The notes under the pieces were generated by a model. That model ran no database searches. It was given only the letters and a program-made list of their open reading frames with translations, and was not told the DNA's origin. A program made the position numbers and the translations under genes. A stretch of DNA of 64,000 nt from an uncultured Clostridia bacterium (GTDB lineage Bacteria > Bacillota > Clostridia > UMGS1810): contig CAKSFP010000004.1 in NCBI GenBank assembly GCA_934454585.1, positions 83,052-147,051 on the forward strand. Direction: 5' to 3'. Positions 50,592-59,521 of the stretch are shown one piece after another; the stretch's first letter is position 1, and the number at the start of each line of letters is the position of its first letter.

Positions 50592-53063
50592 CTAACTTTC
50601 CGTCACCCGATATTCGATGCACTTGCCGCTCTTAAAATAAAACCCCTTGCCGTGAAATCTCCTTTTATGATTCCCGACAAAACTTCTTTTGATGTATACT
50701 CTCAAATTGTCCATCTTTCCGTCCGTACACAGAGCGGCGAGTGCCGCCGCGCCGCCGCGGCAAAAACGCTTGTCCGCCTGTGCCTCGACAAAGTCGGCAA
50801 CCTCGTCTGCCGTAAGCTCTTTTCGCACCGTGCGGATAACACCGTCATCGGAATACCTGCCGAATGCGCGTCCGATAAGATAAGAAACCAGATTTTCGGC
50901 ACAGATTTTTTCATCCGCTTTTCTGAGGGTGATTTTGTCATCGGGCACCTCACAGCCGACAACGCTCTCCATGCCGTAAATCTCGGCAAATATGCGGTTG
51001 AGTCTCTCCTCGTTCGCCCTCATGCGTGCGTGCCGCTCAGCGCAGACGCTGAGCCGCTCGGCTATGCACTCCTCAACGCTTTTTGAGCCGTCTGCGAGCG
51101 CATACACCGGGTCACACCCAAAATCAAACGACAGTTCGGATTCGTCCCAGTCTGACTTTGAAATCTCAACACACTCACCGACAATCCGCTCCACCTCTGC
51201 TTTGTGCCGTTCGTCAACCCGATAGGGCAGCTGCTTTATGTCCTTTATCTGATAGTTCATGGACGGGTTGATTATCCCGAGCAGATAAAACGCCGCCGAG
51301 CTGCACAGGAACCCGAGCACATAGCGCAGATTTTCGCCGAAAAGCGATGAGCCTGCAACATCGAAAATACTGCCGTGCGGCGAATAGCGCACGCCGAAAT
51401 ACGATGAACTGATAAACGACCATGTGACGGATTCGCGGAAATACCAGTCGCGGCTCTTGAGCCGCACCCATGTGCCCTGGCTGAGCTGCGCCGTGTAGTC
51501 CTTCATCTCCCTGCCGTCGTCGGCATACATAACCACAAATTCATTGTTGCCGTACCACTTGCGAAATCTGCCGCCCTTGTTGTATGGAAACCAGCGCTTG
51601 CCGGACTCTGCCGCCTCGGCGGTGCTGCCGAGCGAAAAACCGATTTCATTGAACGGCACTTCAAACCAGTAGCGCAGGAAACGCTTGTTGCACCCGGTGG
51701 TCATGCCCTGTTTCACGGTGAACACATCGCCTATGCGCTTGCCGCCGAAAAGCGAATGCACGCACTCCGGCGCGGCATATGCCATGGGTCTGCCGTCTAT
51801 CGCACCGAAATACTCCGCACTGCGCTCATACACGCCGTCGCAAGCCTTTTCGCAATTATATTTCTTCGCAATCTGCTCCAACTTCTGTGCGCAGTTTACC
51901 TCACCGCCGATGTCAATGTAGACTCCGCGGCTGTCTCTCTTTATATTTTGCACGACAAATGCGCATATGTCAACCATTGCTTCGGAGAAAAACGCCCCCT
52001 TGCGTGGTTGAATGAGCACACAGAGCGACTTTTCGTCCAGGATACAGTTGCGTATGCCGCGGTGCGACACCAGGTACAGCCACACGGACGGGGTCATGTA
52101 CGCCATGTAGCCGCCTTGCTTGCAATAGCACAGTCCGCGGTACATAAACGCCGTGAACAAATCCTTTGAATACGGTTTCATCTCCGAATTGAGATATTCT
52201 TTCAGTTCTCCGCCGAATTTTTTCAGATACGGAGGATTGGTGCACACAACATCGAATTTTCGCGTAAAAAGTTCATCTCCGTCAAGCGATAGCGAGCCTA
52301 TCGGTGCGTTGTTCAACAAATGAATATTTTCGGAGAAATCTGCACTCACCCCGTATTCAAGCGCCTTCATTTCAAGCTGAAAAACCGCCAGACGCACCGC
52401 ATGGGGATCAATGTCCGCACCACAGATGTTTTTTGCGATTTTTCGCACCGCCTCGGCGTGCGAGAGGGCGCACTGCGAATACATATTCATAAACAAATCA
52501 AAAGCATACACAAGGATGTGTCCGCTGCCGCAGCAAGGGTCAAAAAATGTTGTGTTTTCAATTTTTTTAAGTTTTTCGGATTTTTCACAATGCTCTTTTC
52601 GGGCTGTTTCATTCCCGTCACGCGACTCAAAGAGGTATTTCAAACCGCTCACATCCATGCCGGTTTCGGCAAAAATTCTGCCGAGCGAATTATCTGCCAA
52701 AAATGCGACAATCCACTCGGGAGTGAACACCTGAGTCGCCGCCGTCACACTGCCGTCAGCCACATCTCCGCCGCCTATGGCGTCCACCGTCTGTGCCCTG
52801 TCTGCATCAACGAAATATTGAAAAATCCAGCCGATATTTTCTATATGCGAAAGCTCCCCGGACGAGATGTCCGAGGAAAGCTTTTCTTTTATATATGCCG
52901 GTATGATGCTGTCATCACATCGCTCGGGAAGTCCGCGAACAGCGGCAAAGCGGTTTATCAGCATTGATATAAACGCCGATTTGACCTCGTCTGCCCCGCG
53001 TCCGAGCTTGTCTGTCTCTGCGCGCGCATAGGCGGCAAAGTTTTTAAGATTTTTTTTGTTCAT
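50592..53063 (-). CDS. PglX-like adenine-specific DNA methyltransferase, orphan
   Basis: 823 residues. N-terminus NKKNLKNFAAYARAE and AATQVFTPEWIVAFLADNSLGRIF resemble PglX of BREX-1. SAM motif I DPCCGSGHIL (near residue 175) and catalytic motif NPPY (VVCTNPPYLKKF) mark an N6-adenine methyltransferase of the gamma class. The C-terminal half (VKQGMTTGCNKRFLRYWF, SMNYQIKDIKQLPYRV) is target-recognition like. Shorter than typical PglX (over 1100 residues). No other BREX gene and no nuclease gene is nearby. Could instead be a solitary Eco57I-like methylase. Confidence 0.75.
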   Translation of the reverse strand: MNKKNLKNFAAYARAETDKLGRGADEVKSAFISMLINRFAAVRGLPERCDDSIIPAYIKEKLSSDISSGELSHIENIGWIFQYFVDADRAQTVDAIGGGDVADGSVTAATQVFTPEWIVAFLADNSLGRIFAETGMDVSGLKYLFESRDGNETARKEHCEKSEKLKKIENTTFFDPCCGSGHILVYAFDLFMNMYSQCALSHAEAVRKIAKNICGADIDPHAVRLAVFQLEMKALEYGVSADFSENIHLLNNAPIGSLSLDGDELFTRKFDVVCTNPPYLKKFGGELKEYLNSEMKPYSKDLFTAFMYRGLCYCKQGGYMAYMTPSVWLYLVSHRGIRNCILDEKSLCVLIQPRKGAFFSEAMVDICAFVVQNIKRDSRGVYIDIGGEVNCAQKLEQIAKKYNCEKACDGVYERSAEYFGAIDGRPMAYAAPECVHSLFGGKRIGDVFTVKQGMTTGCNKRFLRYWFEVPFNEIGFSLGSTAEAAESGKRWFPYNKGGRFRKWYGNNEFVVMYADDGREMKDYTAQLSQGTWVRLKSRDWYFRESVTWSFISSSYFGVRYSPHGSIFDVAGSSLFGENLRYVLGFLCSSAAFYLLGIINPSMNYQIKDIKQLPYRVDERHKAEVERIVGECVEISKSDWDESELSFDFGCDPVYALADGSKSVEECIAERLSVCAERHARMRANEERLNRIFAEIYGMESVVGCEVPDDKITLRKADEKICAENLVSYLIGRAFGRYSDDGVIRTVRKELTADEVADFVEAQADKRFCRGGAAALAALCTDGKMDNLRVYIKRSFVGNHKRRFHGKGFYFKSGKCIEYRVTES

Positions 53064-53114
53064 TTTCTTAAATTTCGGTTTATTGTTAATTTGTGTGAGG
53101 GTGTTTATTTGCCC

Positions 53115-53219
53115 GGGTGATCACGCAGGGTCACCCATACAGGTGCATTAACAAAGTGTTGCACAAATGCAAATTTGTCCGTTAGCCGCAGGTTGATAAG
53201 GTCATCAACCCCTACCGCC
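53115..53219. repeat. Two short palindromic repeats
   Basis: GGGTGATCACGCAGGGTCACCC (53115-53137) and GGTTGATAAGGTCATCAACC (53191-53210) followed by CCTACCGCC. Each is a relative of the GGGCGACC...GGTCGCCC and GGTCGATGAGGTCATCGACC units, with matching changes in both arms. Nothing else is seen between PglX and potD. Confidence 0.75.
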
Positions 53220-53257
53220 TTTTTTGATTTTTCGACAACCGTTCCCTACAAATCCGC

Positions 53258-54307
53258 TCACTCGCTGATTTTTATCTGCTGCCAGATATCGGCGTTTTTG
53301 CGTGAAAGTTCCTTGTCATATCTGAATACTTCCATGTTCTTAAGAGTTGACAGGTCGGGATATCTGAGCGGATCGTTCTTAATTTCGTCATCGAGCAGTT
53401 CTCTGCCCGCTTCGTTTGCCGTGGAATAACCGATGTACTCCGCGTTCATCTTGGCAATCTCGGGGCGGCACATAAAGTCGATAAACTTCTCCGCCTCTGC
53501 CTTATGCTGACTGGTCTTGGGGATTACGAGAGAATCAAACCACAGATTGGAGCCTTCCTCGGGAATAGCGTAAGCGAGATCGGGATTTTCGTCTATGCAG
53601 TAGAATGCATCGCCCGACCATGCAATAGTCATTGCACCTTCGTTCGCTATCATCTTGTCCTTGACCTCGTCGCCGCAGTAGGCGAGCACAAGATCTTTTT
53701 GCGCAATGAGTGCGTCGCGCGCAGCATTGAGCTCTGCGTCATCCTTGGAGTTCATAGAATAGCCAAGCATCCTCAGCGTGATGGCAATGGTGTCTCTCTC
53801 TGAGTTGTACATAAAGATTTTGTCCTTATACTTCTCGTTCCAAAGGATTTTCCAGCTTGTCACAGGTTCGTCCACCATGGTCTTGTTGTAGAGCACACCC
53901 ATGGTACCCCACATATAGGGCACGGAGTATTTGTTGTCGGGGTCGTAGTCTTTATTGAGGTACTGTTCGCCGATGTTCTTCATGTTGGGCACATTGTTAT
54001 AGTCTATCTCATAGAGCAGATCCTCGCTGATGAGACGCTCCACCATGTAGTCCGACGGCACAATGACATCATACGCCGTGCTCTTGTTGGCAACCTTGAT
54101 GTACATTTCCTCGTTGGTATAGAATGTTTCATAATTTATCTTTATGTCCGGGTTCTCTTTTTCAAACATTTTGATTACATCCGTGTCGATGTAGTCACCC
54201 ACATTGTAGATATTGAGAACCGTCTTTTCGCCGCCGCAGCCCACAAGTGCCGAGCAGGCAAAAACAAAGCTGAGCAGCGCGCAGATTACCTTGAAAGTTT
54301 TTTTCAT
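53258..54307 (-). CDS. potD: Spermidine/putrescine-binding lipoprotein
   Basis: 349 residues. Lipoprotein signal (ICALLSFVFACSALVGCGG), then a PotD-type periplasmic-binding fold: LNIYNVGDYIDTDVIKMFEKE, INYETFYTNEEMYIKV, YDVIVPSDYMVERLI, VPYMWGTMGVLYN, IAWSGDAFYCIDENPDLAYAIPEEGSNLWFDS. Delivers polyamines to PotBC. Last gene of potABCD. Confidence 0.93.
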   Translation of the reverse strand: MKKTFKVICALLSFVFACSALVGCGGEKTVLNIYNVGDYIDTDVIKMFEKENPDIKINYETFYTNEEMYIKVANKSTAYDVIVPSDYMVERLISEDLLYEIDYNNVPNMKNIGEQYLNKDYDPDNKYSVPYMWGTMGVLYNKTMVDEPVTSWKILWNEKYKDKIFMYNSERDTIAITLRMLGYSMNSKDDAELNAARDALIAQKDLVLAYCGDEVKDKMIANEGAMTIAWSGDAFYCIDENPDLAYAIPEEGSNLWFDSLVIPKTSQHKAEAEKFIDFMCRPEIAKMNAEYIGYSTANEAGRELLDDEIKNDPLRYPDLSTLKNMEVFRYDKELSRKNADIWQQIKISE

Positions 54308-55120
54308 TTAACCGTCTACCTCCATTAAAATATTATTTGATTTATCCTTAGATGAGCGCTTGTTTATAATAAACAACAGCAGCATCACAAGAACGAACAT
54401 AACCGTTGACAGGGCGTTTATCTTAGGGTTGAGCCTTTTTGCCATTGCGTACACATAGGTCGAAAGGTTCGACACGCCGTTGCCGGTTGTGAAAAAGCTT
54501 ATCACAAAATCATCTATCGACAGTGTAAATGATATGAGTAGCGCATTCACAATGCCGGGGTTTATCTCGGGCATAACCACCTTACGAAAAGCATAAAAAG
54601 GCTTTGCGCCAAGGTCTATCGCCGCCTCGTACATACTGTTGTCAAGCTGAATGAGCTTGGGTGTGACAGAGAGTATCACATACGGAATGTTGAATGTAAT
54701 GTGCGACAAAAGCATAGTGAACATACCGCGCGGCAGTCCGACCGCTATGAAAAGTATCATGAGCGACACACCCGTTACCAACTCGGAACTGACCATGGGG
54801 ATGTTTGTGATGTTTGTGATTATTGTCTTTATCGGTTTGCGTCGAAAGCCCTGGATGCCTATAGCTGCCGCAGTGCCTATCACCGTGGAAATGAGTGCGG
54901 AGAGCACTCCCACTATGAGAGTCGTGCGCAGAGCCGCCATGAGCTGTGCGTCCGAAACCATCTCGGCGTACCACTTGAGCGAGAATCCGCCCCAGCTGCC
55001 GCGCGACTTTGAGCTGTTGAATGACATCACCATAAGCACGACTATGGGCGCATAGAAGAACAAAAACAGCAAAAACATATACACATTTTCAAATGCGCGT
55101 TTCAATTTTTCGTTTTTCAT
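54308..55120 (-). CDS. potC: Polyamine ABC transporter permease
   Basis: 270 residues, six membrane helices, with the EAA loop (YEAAIDLGAKPFYAFRKVVMPEINPGI) that contacts the ATPase. Forms the channel with PotB. The stop is directly followed by the potD start region. Confidence 0.93.
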   Translation of the reverse strand: MKNEKLKRAFENVYMFLLFLFFYAPIVVLMVMSFNSSKSRGSWGGFSLKWYAEMVSDAQLMAALRTTLIVGVLSALISTVIGTAAAIGIQGFRRKPIKTIITNITNIPMVSSELVTGVSLMILFIAVGLPRGMFTMLLSHITFNIPYVILSVTPKLIQLDNSMYEAAIDLGAKPFYAFRKVVMPEINPGIVNALLISFTLSIDDFVISFFTTGNGVSNLSTYVYAMAKRLNPKINALSTVMFVLVMLLLFIINKRSSKDKSNNILMEVDG

Positions 55121-55132
55121 TTCCGCACCCCC

Positions 55133-55987
55133 TTAAAATACACCCGGGTTTTCGTTGCTCTTGTCAAAAAGATTCATAATCTTCATTGACATAAACACCA
55201 ATATCATCATTATTATTGACATTGCCGAGCCGAAATTCCAGTCGTCGGCAACAAGAAATCTCTCCTCGATTACATTGCCTATAAGCATAACCTTGCTGCC
55301 GCCGAAAATGTTAGATATATAAAAAGTCGTTATCGACGGCAGAAAAACCATTGTAAATCCCGATATTATGCCCGGTATACTCAGCGGCATAATCACCTTG
55401 AAAAACACCTTGACAGGGTTTGCGCCCAGGTCCTGAGCCGCCTCGATAACGCTATCATCTATCTTTATCAGCACCGAGTATATCGGAAGAATCATAAACG
55501 GCAAAAAGTCGTACACCATGCCGAGCACCACCGCCGCGCGGGTGTAGAGAAGATTAACCTCAGGCATGGACAGCGCCTTGAGAAGACTGTTGAGCAGTCC
55601 GTTTTTCTCCAGTATCGTCAGCCATGAGTAGGTTCGCAGCATCATGTTCATCCACATAGGCATTACAAAGAGCATGAGCATTCCGCTGCTCTTTTTGCCC
55701 AGTCTCATGCGGTCACGGTCGCGGTTGGCAAGAATCATTGCCGCCGGGTAGCCGAAAAGTACGCAGTAGAACGAACTGAGCAATGCGATCACGAGCGAAT
55801 CGAGAAAAATCTTCATATATGTAACATTGAAGAAATTTACATAGTTGGACAGAGTAAACCGCATTGTACCGCCGTAGTCGGGCGATGTGAAACTATATAT
55901 AAGCACAAGCACAATCGGCACGACGACAAACAGCGTCATCCAGACAAGATGCGGATATGAAAGTGATTTTTTGTACAATCGGCTCAC
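55133..55987 (-). CDS. potB: Polyamine ABC transporter permease
   Basis: 284 residues, six membrane helices, EAA loop IEAAQDLGANPVKVFFKVIMPLSIPGI. Twelve bases before potC and one base after potA. Confidence 0.93.
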   Translation of the reverse strand: MSRLYKKSLSYPHLVWMTLFVVVPIVLVLIYSFTSPDYGGTMRFTLSNYVNFFNVTYMKIFLDSLVIALLSSFYCVLFGYPAAMILANRDRDRMRLGKKSSGMLMLFVMPMWMNMMLRTYSWLTILEKNGLLNSLLKALSMPEVNLLYTRAAVVLGMVYDFLPFMILPIYSVLIKIDDSVIEAAQDLGANPVKVFFKVIMPLSIPGIISGFTMVFLPSITTFYISNIFGGSKVMLIGNVIEERFLVADDWNFGSAMSIIMMILVFMSMKIMNLFDKSNENPGVF

Positions 55988-55988
55988 C

Positions 55989-57023
55989 TCATTTCTTCAT
56001 TATATGGATGTCGAACGGCTTGATGAACACGCCGACTTCCTTTCCGACAGGGAACATGGTAGTGTCGTGCACAATCCACCTAAAGCCGCCGGCATCGACC
56101 GCCATTTCGTAATGGACTCCCTTGAAAATGACCGATGTCACCTTGCCGGTTATCTTGCAGACATTCGGCTCGAGCAGATAGATGTCCTCGGGGCGGATGA
56201 CCACATCCACATTTTCGTTTTCTCCGAAACCTTTATCCACACACTCCATGTCTGCGCCGCAAAGACAGACAAGGCAATCTTTTTTCATTATGCCGTCCAC
56301 AATGTTGCTCTGACCGATGAAGTCGGCAACATATGCGTTTGTCGGCTCGTTGTAGATGTCGTCGGGCCTGCCTATCTGCTGAATAGTGCCCTCTTTCATA
56401 ACCACTATGGAGTCGGACATGGTAAGCGCCTCCTCCTGGTCGTGGGTTACATACACAAAAGTTATGCCGAGTTCTTTTTGCATATTTTTAAGTTCGAGCT
56501 GCATTCCTTTGCGCAGCTTGAGATCAAGCGCCGCAAGCGGCTCGTCGAGCAGGAGTACACTCGGCTCGTTGACAATTGCCCTGGCTATGGCAACCCTCTG
56601 CTGCTGACCGCCGGAGAGTTGATTTATCCTGCGTTTCTCAAATCCGGACAGATTAACCATCTCGAGCACTTTCTTTACTTTGCGGTCAGTCTCCTTCCCG
56701 TCAACCTTATTTATGCGCAGACCGAAAGCAATGTTCTCATACACATCCATATGCGGAAAAAGCGCATATTTTTGAAAAACCGTGTTTACCTTTCTCTTAT
56801 ACGGCGGAATCTTTAACAAATCCTCACCGCCGAAAAGCACCTGACCCGAAGTAGGCGCCTCAAAGCCGGCTATTATGCGCAGAATGGTCGATTTGCCGCA
56901 GCCGGACGGGCCGAGCAGTGTGAGAAATTCGTTTTCGCAAAGCTGCAGATTAATATTTTGAAGCACCTCCGTATCGTCGAAGGTCTTACAGACATTTTTC
57001 AGTTCAATCAGGTAATCGCCCAT
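55989..57023 (-). CDS. potA: Polyamine ABC transporter ATPase
   Basis: 344 residues. Walker A LGPSGCGKSTIL, Q-loop VFQKYALFPHMDVYEN, signature LSGGQQQRVAIARAI, Walker B VLLLDEPLAALD, H-loop YVTHDQEEAL. A C-terminal TOBE-like regulatory domain starts at about residue 235. First gene of the pot operon. Confidence 0.94.
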   Translation of the reverse strand: MGDYLIELKNVCKTFDDTEVLQNINLQLCENEFLTLLGPSGCGKSTILRIIAGFEAPTSGQVLFGGEDLLKIPPYKRKVNTVFQKYALFPHMDVYENIAFGLRINKVDGKETDRKVKKVLEMVNLSGFEKRRINQLSGGQQQRVAIARAIVNEPSVLLLDEPLAALDLKLRKGMQLELKNMQKELGITFVYVTHDQEEALTMSDSIVVMKEGTIQQIGRPDDIYNEPTNAYVADFIGQSNIVDGIMKKDCLVCLCGADMECVDKGFGENENVDVVIRPEDIYLLEPNVCKITGKVTSVIFKGVHYEMAVDAGGFRWIVHDTTMFPVGKEVGVFIKPFDIHIMKK

Positions 57024-57047
57024 TCTTACATCATCCTTTCGGTTGAG

Positions 57048-57076
57048 ATTTCACTATGTTTTAATGAGGTTGTCAA
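57048..57076 (-). promoter_or_regulatory. Promoter of the pot operon
   Basis: Minus strand TTGACA (57076-57071), 17-base spacer, TGAAAT (57053-57048). The -35 box lies within the end arm of the adjacent class A hairpin. Confidence 0.5.
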
Positions 57077-57157
57077 TATGTGTTTTATTTTAACAAAGCG
57101 AGTTCTGCGATGCCGCACGCTGTCCGAGCGACTTAAAATAAAATGCATACCGACAGC
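57069..57157 (+). repeat. Hairpin repeat, class A, divergent stem
   Basis: Arms TATGTGTTTTATTTTAA and TTAAAATAAAATGCATA, with matching changes from other class A stems (TTTTAA / TTAAAA in place of TTTTG / CAAAA). Core AAGCGAGTTCTGCGATGCCG...GCTGTCCGAGCGA, missing bases of the right inner arm. Lies between the regulator gene and potA. Confidence 0.85.
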
Positions 57158-57199
57158 CGCCGCAATTATTTTTTCATAACCAAGCCTCGTTTTTGAACA

Positions 57200-57739
57200 T
57201 CAAAAATTCGGCGGCGTGCATATCCATATTATCACGGCGCGCGTCTTGCGGCTGTTTGTGATGCTGTGGTAGCGGTTCGCCTTGAAGTAGAAACACTCGC
57301 CCTTATTCACGCGGTGCTTTTTGCTGCCTATGATAAGATCTATCGACCCCAAGATCACATAGCCGAACTCCTCGCCCTCGTGAGGGTAGTCCTCATATGA
57401 CTTGCCGCCCGGTTCAAACTCCACCATGATAGGCTCCATGTCACGCTTTTGCGCATTTGGAACTATCCAGTTTATCGTGTAACCGCTCTCCGGGTTTTGC
57501 TTGACAAACGCATCGTCCTTTGTAAACACCACTTCGTCGTCCTCGGCGTCGCTGAAAAACGCCTTGAGGTCGGTGCCGAGACACTGCAGCAAATCGGACA
57601 GAGTGGCGATTGATGGCGAGGCAAGGTTACGCTCTATCTGAGATATAAAGCCCTTTGAAAGCTCGCTCCTGTCCGCCAGTTCCTCCTGGGTAAGCCCGTT
57701 GCGTATGCGCAGTTGTTTCAGCTTATTGCCGATATCCAT
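57200..57739 (-). CDS. XRE-cupin transcriptional regulator
   Basis: 179 residues. Helix-turn-helix (LRIRNGLTQEELADRSELSKGFISQIERNLASPSIATLSDLLQCL, residues 9-55) and a C-terminal cupin (EGEEFGYVILGSIDLIIGSKKHRVNKGECFYFKANRYHSI). This layout matches PuuR-like regulators; being directly upstream of potABCD suggests polyamine control. Its own promoter carries a long palindrome, so autoregulation is likely. Confidence 0.88.
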   Translation of the reverse strand: MDIGNKLKQLRIRNGLTQEELADRSELSKGFISQIERNLASPSIATLSDLLQCLGTDLKAFFSDAEDDEVVFTKDDAFVKQNPESGYTINWIVPNAQKRDMEPIMVEFEPGGKSYEDYPHEGEEFGYVILGSIDLIIGSKKHRVNKGECFYFKANRYHSITNSRKTRAVIIWICTPPNF

Positions 57740-57766
57740 AAAACAACACCTTTTTTGTTATAGTAA

Positions 57767-57797
57767 ATTTTTTGTTTAGAATTTCTAAACAAAAAAT
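57767..57797 (-). promoter_or_regulatory. Palindromic operator of the XRE-cupin gene
   Basis: Perfect 14-base arms ATTTTTTGTTTAGA / TCTAAACAAAAAAT with a 3-base centre, directly after the -10 box. It fits an operator for the dimeric regulator encoded downstream. Confidence 0.7.
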
Positions 57798-57826
57798 ATT
57801 ATATATTTTTTGTCTGTTCGTGTCAA
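57798..57826 (-). promoter_or_regulatory. Promoter of the XRE-cupin gene
   Basis: Minus strand TTGACA (57826-57821), 17-base spacer, TATAAT (57803-57798), perfect consensus. Confidence 0.8.
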
Positions 57827-57925
57827 TAGTTTTGAGAAGATTAATTTAATTTTTTCGTATCTTTCAAAAAATTCCGCCCGTGAGCGTTTCTTTTGTGTAT
57901 TAATCCCAAAGAGATATTTTCATTG

Positions 57926-57954
57926 TTGAATCTTTGCTGAGTTTTTGATATCAT
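57926..57954 (+). promoter_or_regulatory. Promoter of pyk
   Basis: TTGAAT at 57926-57931, 17-base spacer, TATCAT at 57949-57954. The predicted start of transcription is at about 57961, right before the hairpin at 57965. Confidence 0.55.
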
Positions 57955-57964
57955 ATATGATGGG

Positions 57965-58015
57965 TAGGTAAGCGAGACCCGAACCCGTATTGCGTGTTCG
58001 AGTCTCGCTTACCTA
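57965..58015 (+). promoter_or_regulatory. Long hairpin at the 5' end of the pyk mRNA
   Basis: Perfect 14-base arms TAGGTAAGCGAGAC / GTCTCGCTTACCTA with an inner CGAAC / GTTCG pair. No T-run follows. The position suggests a leader structure that protects the mRNA or responds to a regulator; this is not the sequence of a known riboswitch class I can name. Confidence 0.6.
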
Positions 58016-58051
58016 AGGTTTGGAAGATAAATTCACAAGGAGTGATTCTAT

Positions 58052-59470
58052 ATGAGAAAAACAAAGATTATATGTACCCTCGGCCCTGCAACAGACGACG
58101 AAAATGTCCTGCGCAGCATGATAAAAGCCGGCATGAATGTCGCGCGGCTCAACTTTTCGCACGATACTCACGAAAAACAGCTAAAGCGCATTAACATGGT
58201 CAAAAAACTGCGCAAGGAGATGAATGTGCCAATAGGAATACTCCTGGACACAAAGGGACCCGAGATAAGAATCGGCACTTTTGAAAAAGGCAAAATAGAG
58301 CTGCACGAGGGTCAGAAATTCACTCTCACAACCGCCGAGACCGCCGGAGACGAAACAAAAGTTTCCGTAAGCTATGCAGAACTGCCCTACCATGTGAAAG
58401 AAGGCGACCGCATACTTATAGACGACGGGCTGATAGAACTTTATGTTGACAAAACCAATGCGAACGAGATTGAATGTACCGTGCGCAACGGCGGATTTCT
58501 CTCTGACAAAAAGAGCATAAACCTGCCGGGAATAAACCTTGAAATGCCCTATATGACCGAGCGCGACAGAGACGACATCATCTTCGGCATAAAAAACGAT
58601 GTTGACTTTATCGCCGCGTCGTTCGTGCGCAGAGCGGACGATGTGAAAGATGTGAAAGACATCCTCAACACAAACGGCGGCGAGGACATAAAAATCATCG
58701 CAAAGATAGAAAACAGCGAGGGTGTGCAAAACTCCGACGAGATACTTGCGCTCGCCAACGGCATAATGATTGCACGCGGCGACATGGGCGTGGAAATATC
58801 GTTTGAAAAACTGCCGAGCATACAGAAAACCCTCATCAAAAAATGCTATGCCGCAGGCAAAATGGCAATCACCGCGACCCAGATGCTCGACTCGATGATG
58901 CACAATCCGCGTCCGACCAGAGCCGAGGTGTCCGATGTGGCAAATGCCGTGTACGACGGCACAAGCGCCATAATGCTCTCCGGCGAAACCGCCGCCGGAT
59001 TATACCCTGTGGACAGCGTGGTAGCCATGTCAAACATTGCCGAATCCACAGAAAGCTGCATAAACTACGAGCACCGCTTTACCAAGGAATGCGTAAAGAA
59101 CAGCACAGTAACGGATGCAGTGTGCCATGCGGCATGTACCACGGCACTCGATCTCAAGGCGACCGCCATTGTGGCACTCACCAGGACGGGTCACACGGCG
59201 CGCATGCTCTCCAAGTTCCGCCCCGACTGCCCCATAATATCGGCAACCACTTGCCGCAAGAATTATAATCAGCTTGCGCTAAGCTGGGGCGTATTCCCGA
59301 TTATGAACGATGTGGTCGACTCTGCGGACAAGCTGTTCCGCTCCGCAGCGGCAAAGGTTCTCGGTGCAAACCTTGTGCGCAACGGTGACATCATAGTTTT
59401 CACGGGCGGTTCCGATGTGGGTCAGAGCGGCACTTCGGATATGCTCAGGGTATGGAAAGTTAATATATAA
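58052..59470 (+). CDS. pyk: Pyruvate kinase, short form
   Basis: 472 residues. Last step of glycolysis, PEP + ADP to pyruvate + ATP. KTKIICTLGPAT, GMNVARLNFSHDTHE, LLDTKGPEIRIG, the PK signature IIAKIENSEGVQN, MIARGDMGVEI, MAITATQMLDSMMHNPRPTRAEVSDVANAVYDGTSAIMLSGE and a C-terminal allosteric domain. It lacks the extra PEP-utilizer domain of many Bacillus and Clostridium enzymes. Confidence 0.96.
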   Translation: MRKTKIICTLGPATDDENVLRSMIKAGMNVARLNFSHDTHEKQLKRINMVKKLRKEMNVPIGILLDTKGPEIRIGTFEKGKIELHEGQKFTLTTAETAGDETKVSVSYAELPYHVKEGDRILIDDGLIELYVDKTNANEIECTVRNGGFLSDKKSINLPGINLEMPYMTERDRDDIIFGIKNDVDFIAASFVRRADDVKDVKDILNTNGGEDIKIIAKIENSEGVQNSDEILALANGIMIARGDMGVEISFEKLPSIQKTLIKKCYAAGKMAITATQMLDSMMHNPRPTRAEVSDVANAVYDGTSAIMLSGETAAGLYPVDSVVAMSNIAESTESCINYEHRFTKECVKNSTVTDAVCHAACTTALDLKATAIVALTRTGHTARMLSKFRPDCPIISATTCRKNYNQLALSWGVFPIMNDVVDSADKLFRSAAAKVLGANLVRNGDIIVFTGGSDVGQSGTSDMLRVWKVNI

Positions 59471-59479
59471 AAAATGTTT

Positions 59480-59519
59480 GGGTGCGGCAAAATGGTTTTC
59501 TTCTGCCGCACCCTCTTTT
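59480..59519. terminator. Bidirectional terminator
   Basis: GGGTGCGGCA / TGCCGCACCC with a 14-base loop. T-rich runs on both strands, between convergent pyk and the phosphodiesterase gene. Confidence 0.85.
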
Positions 59520-59521
59520 AA

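Noticed and set aside
50592..53063. Full BREX defence locus
   Set aside because: Only a PglX-like gene is present; neighbours are an ECF sigma operon and potABCD.
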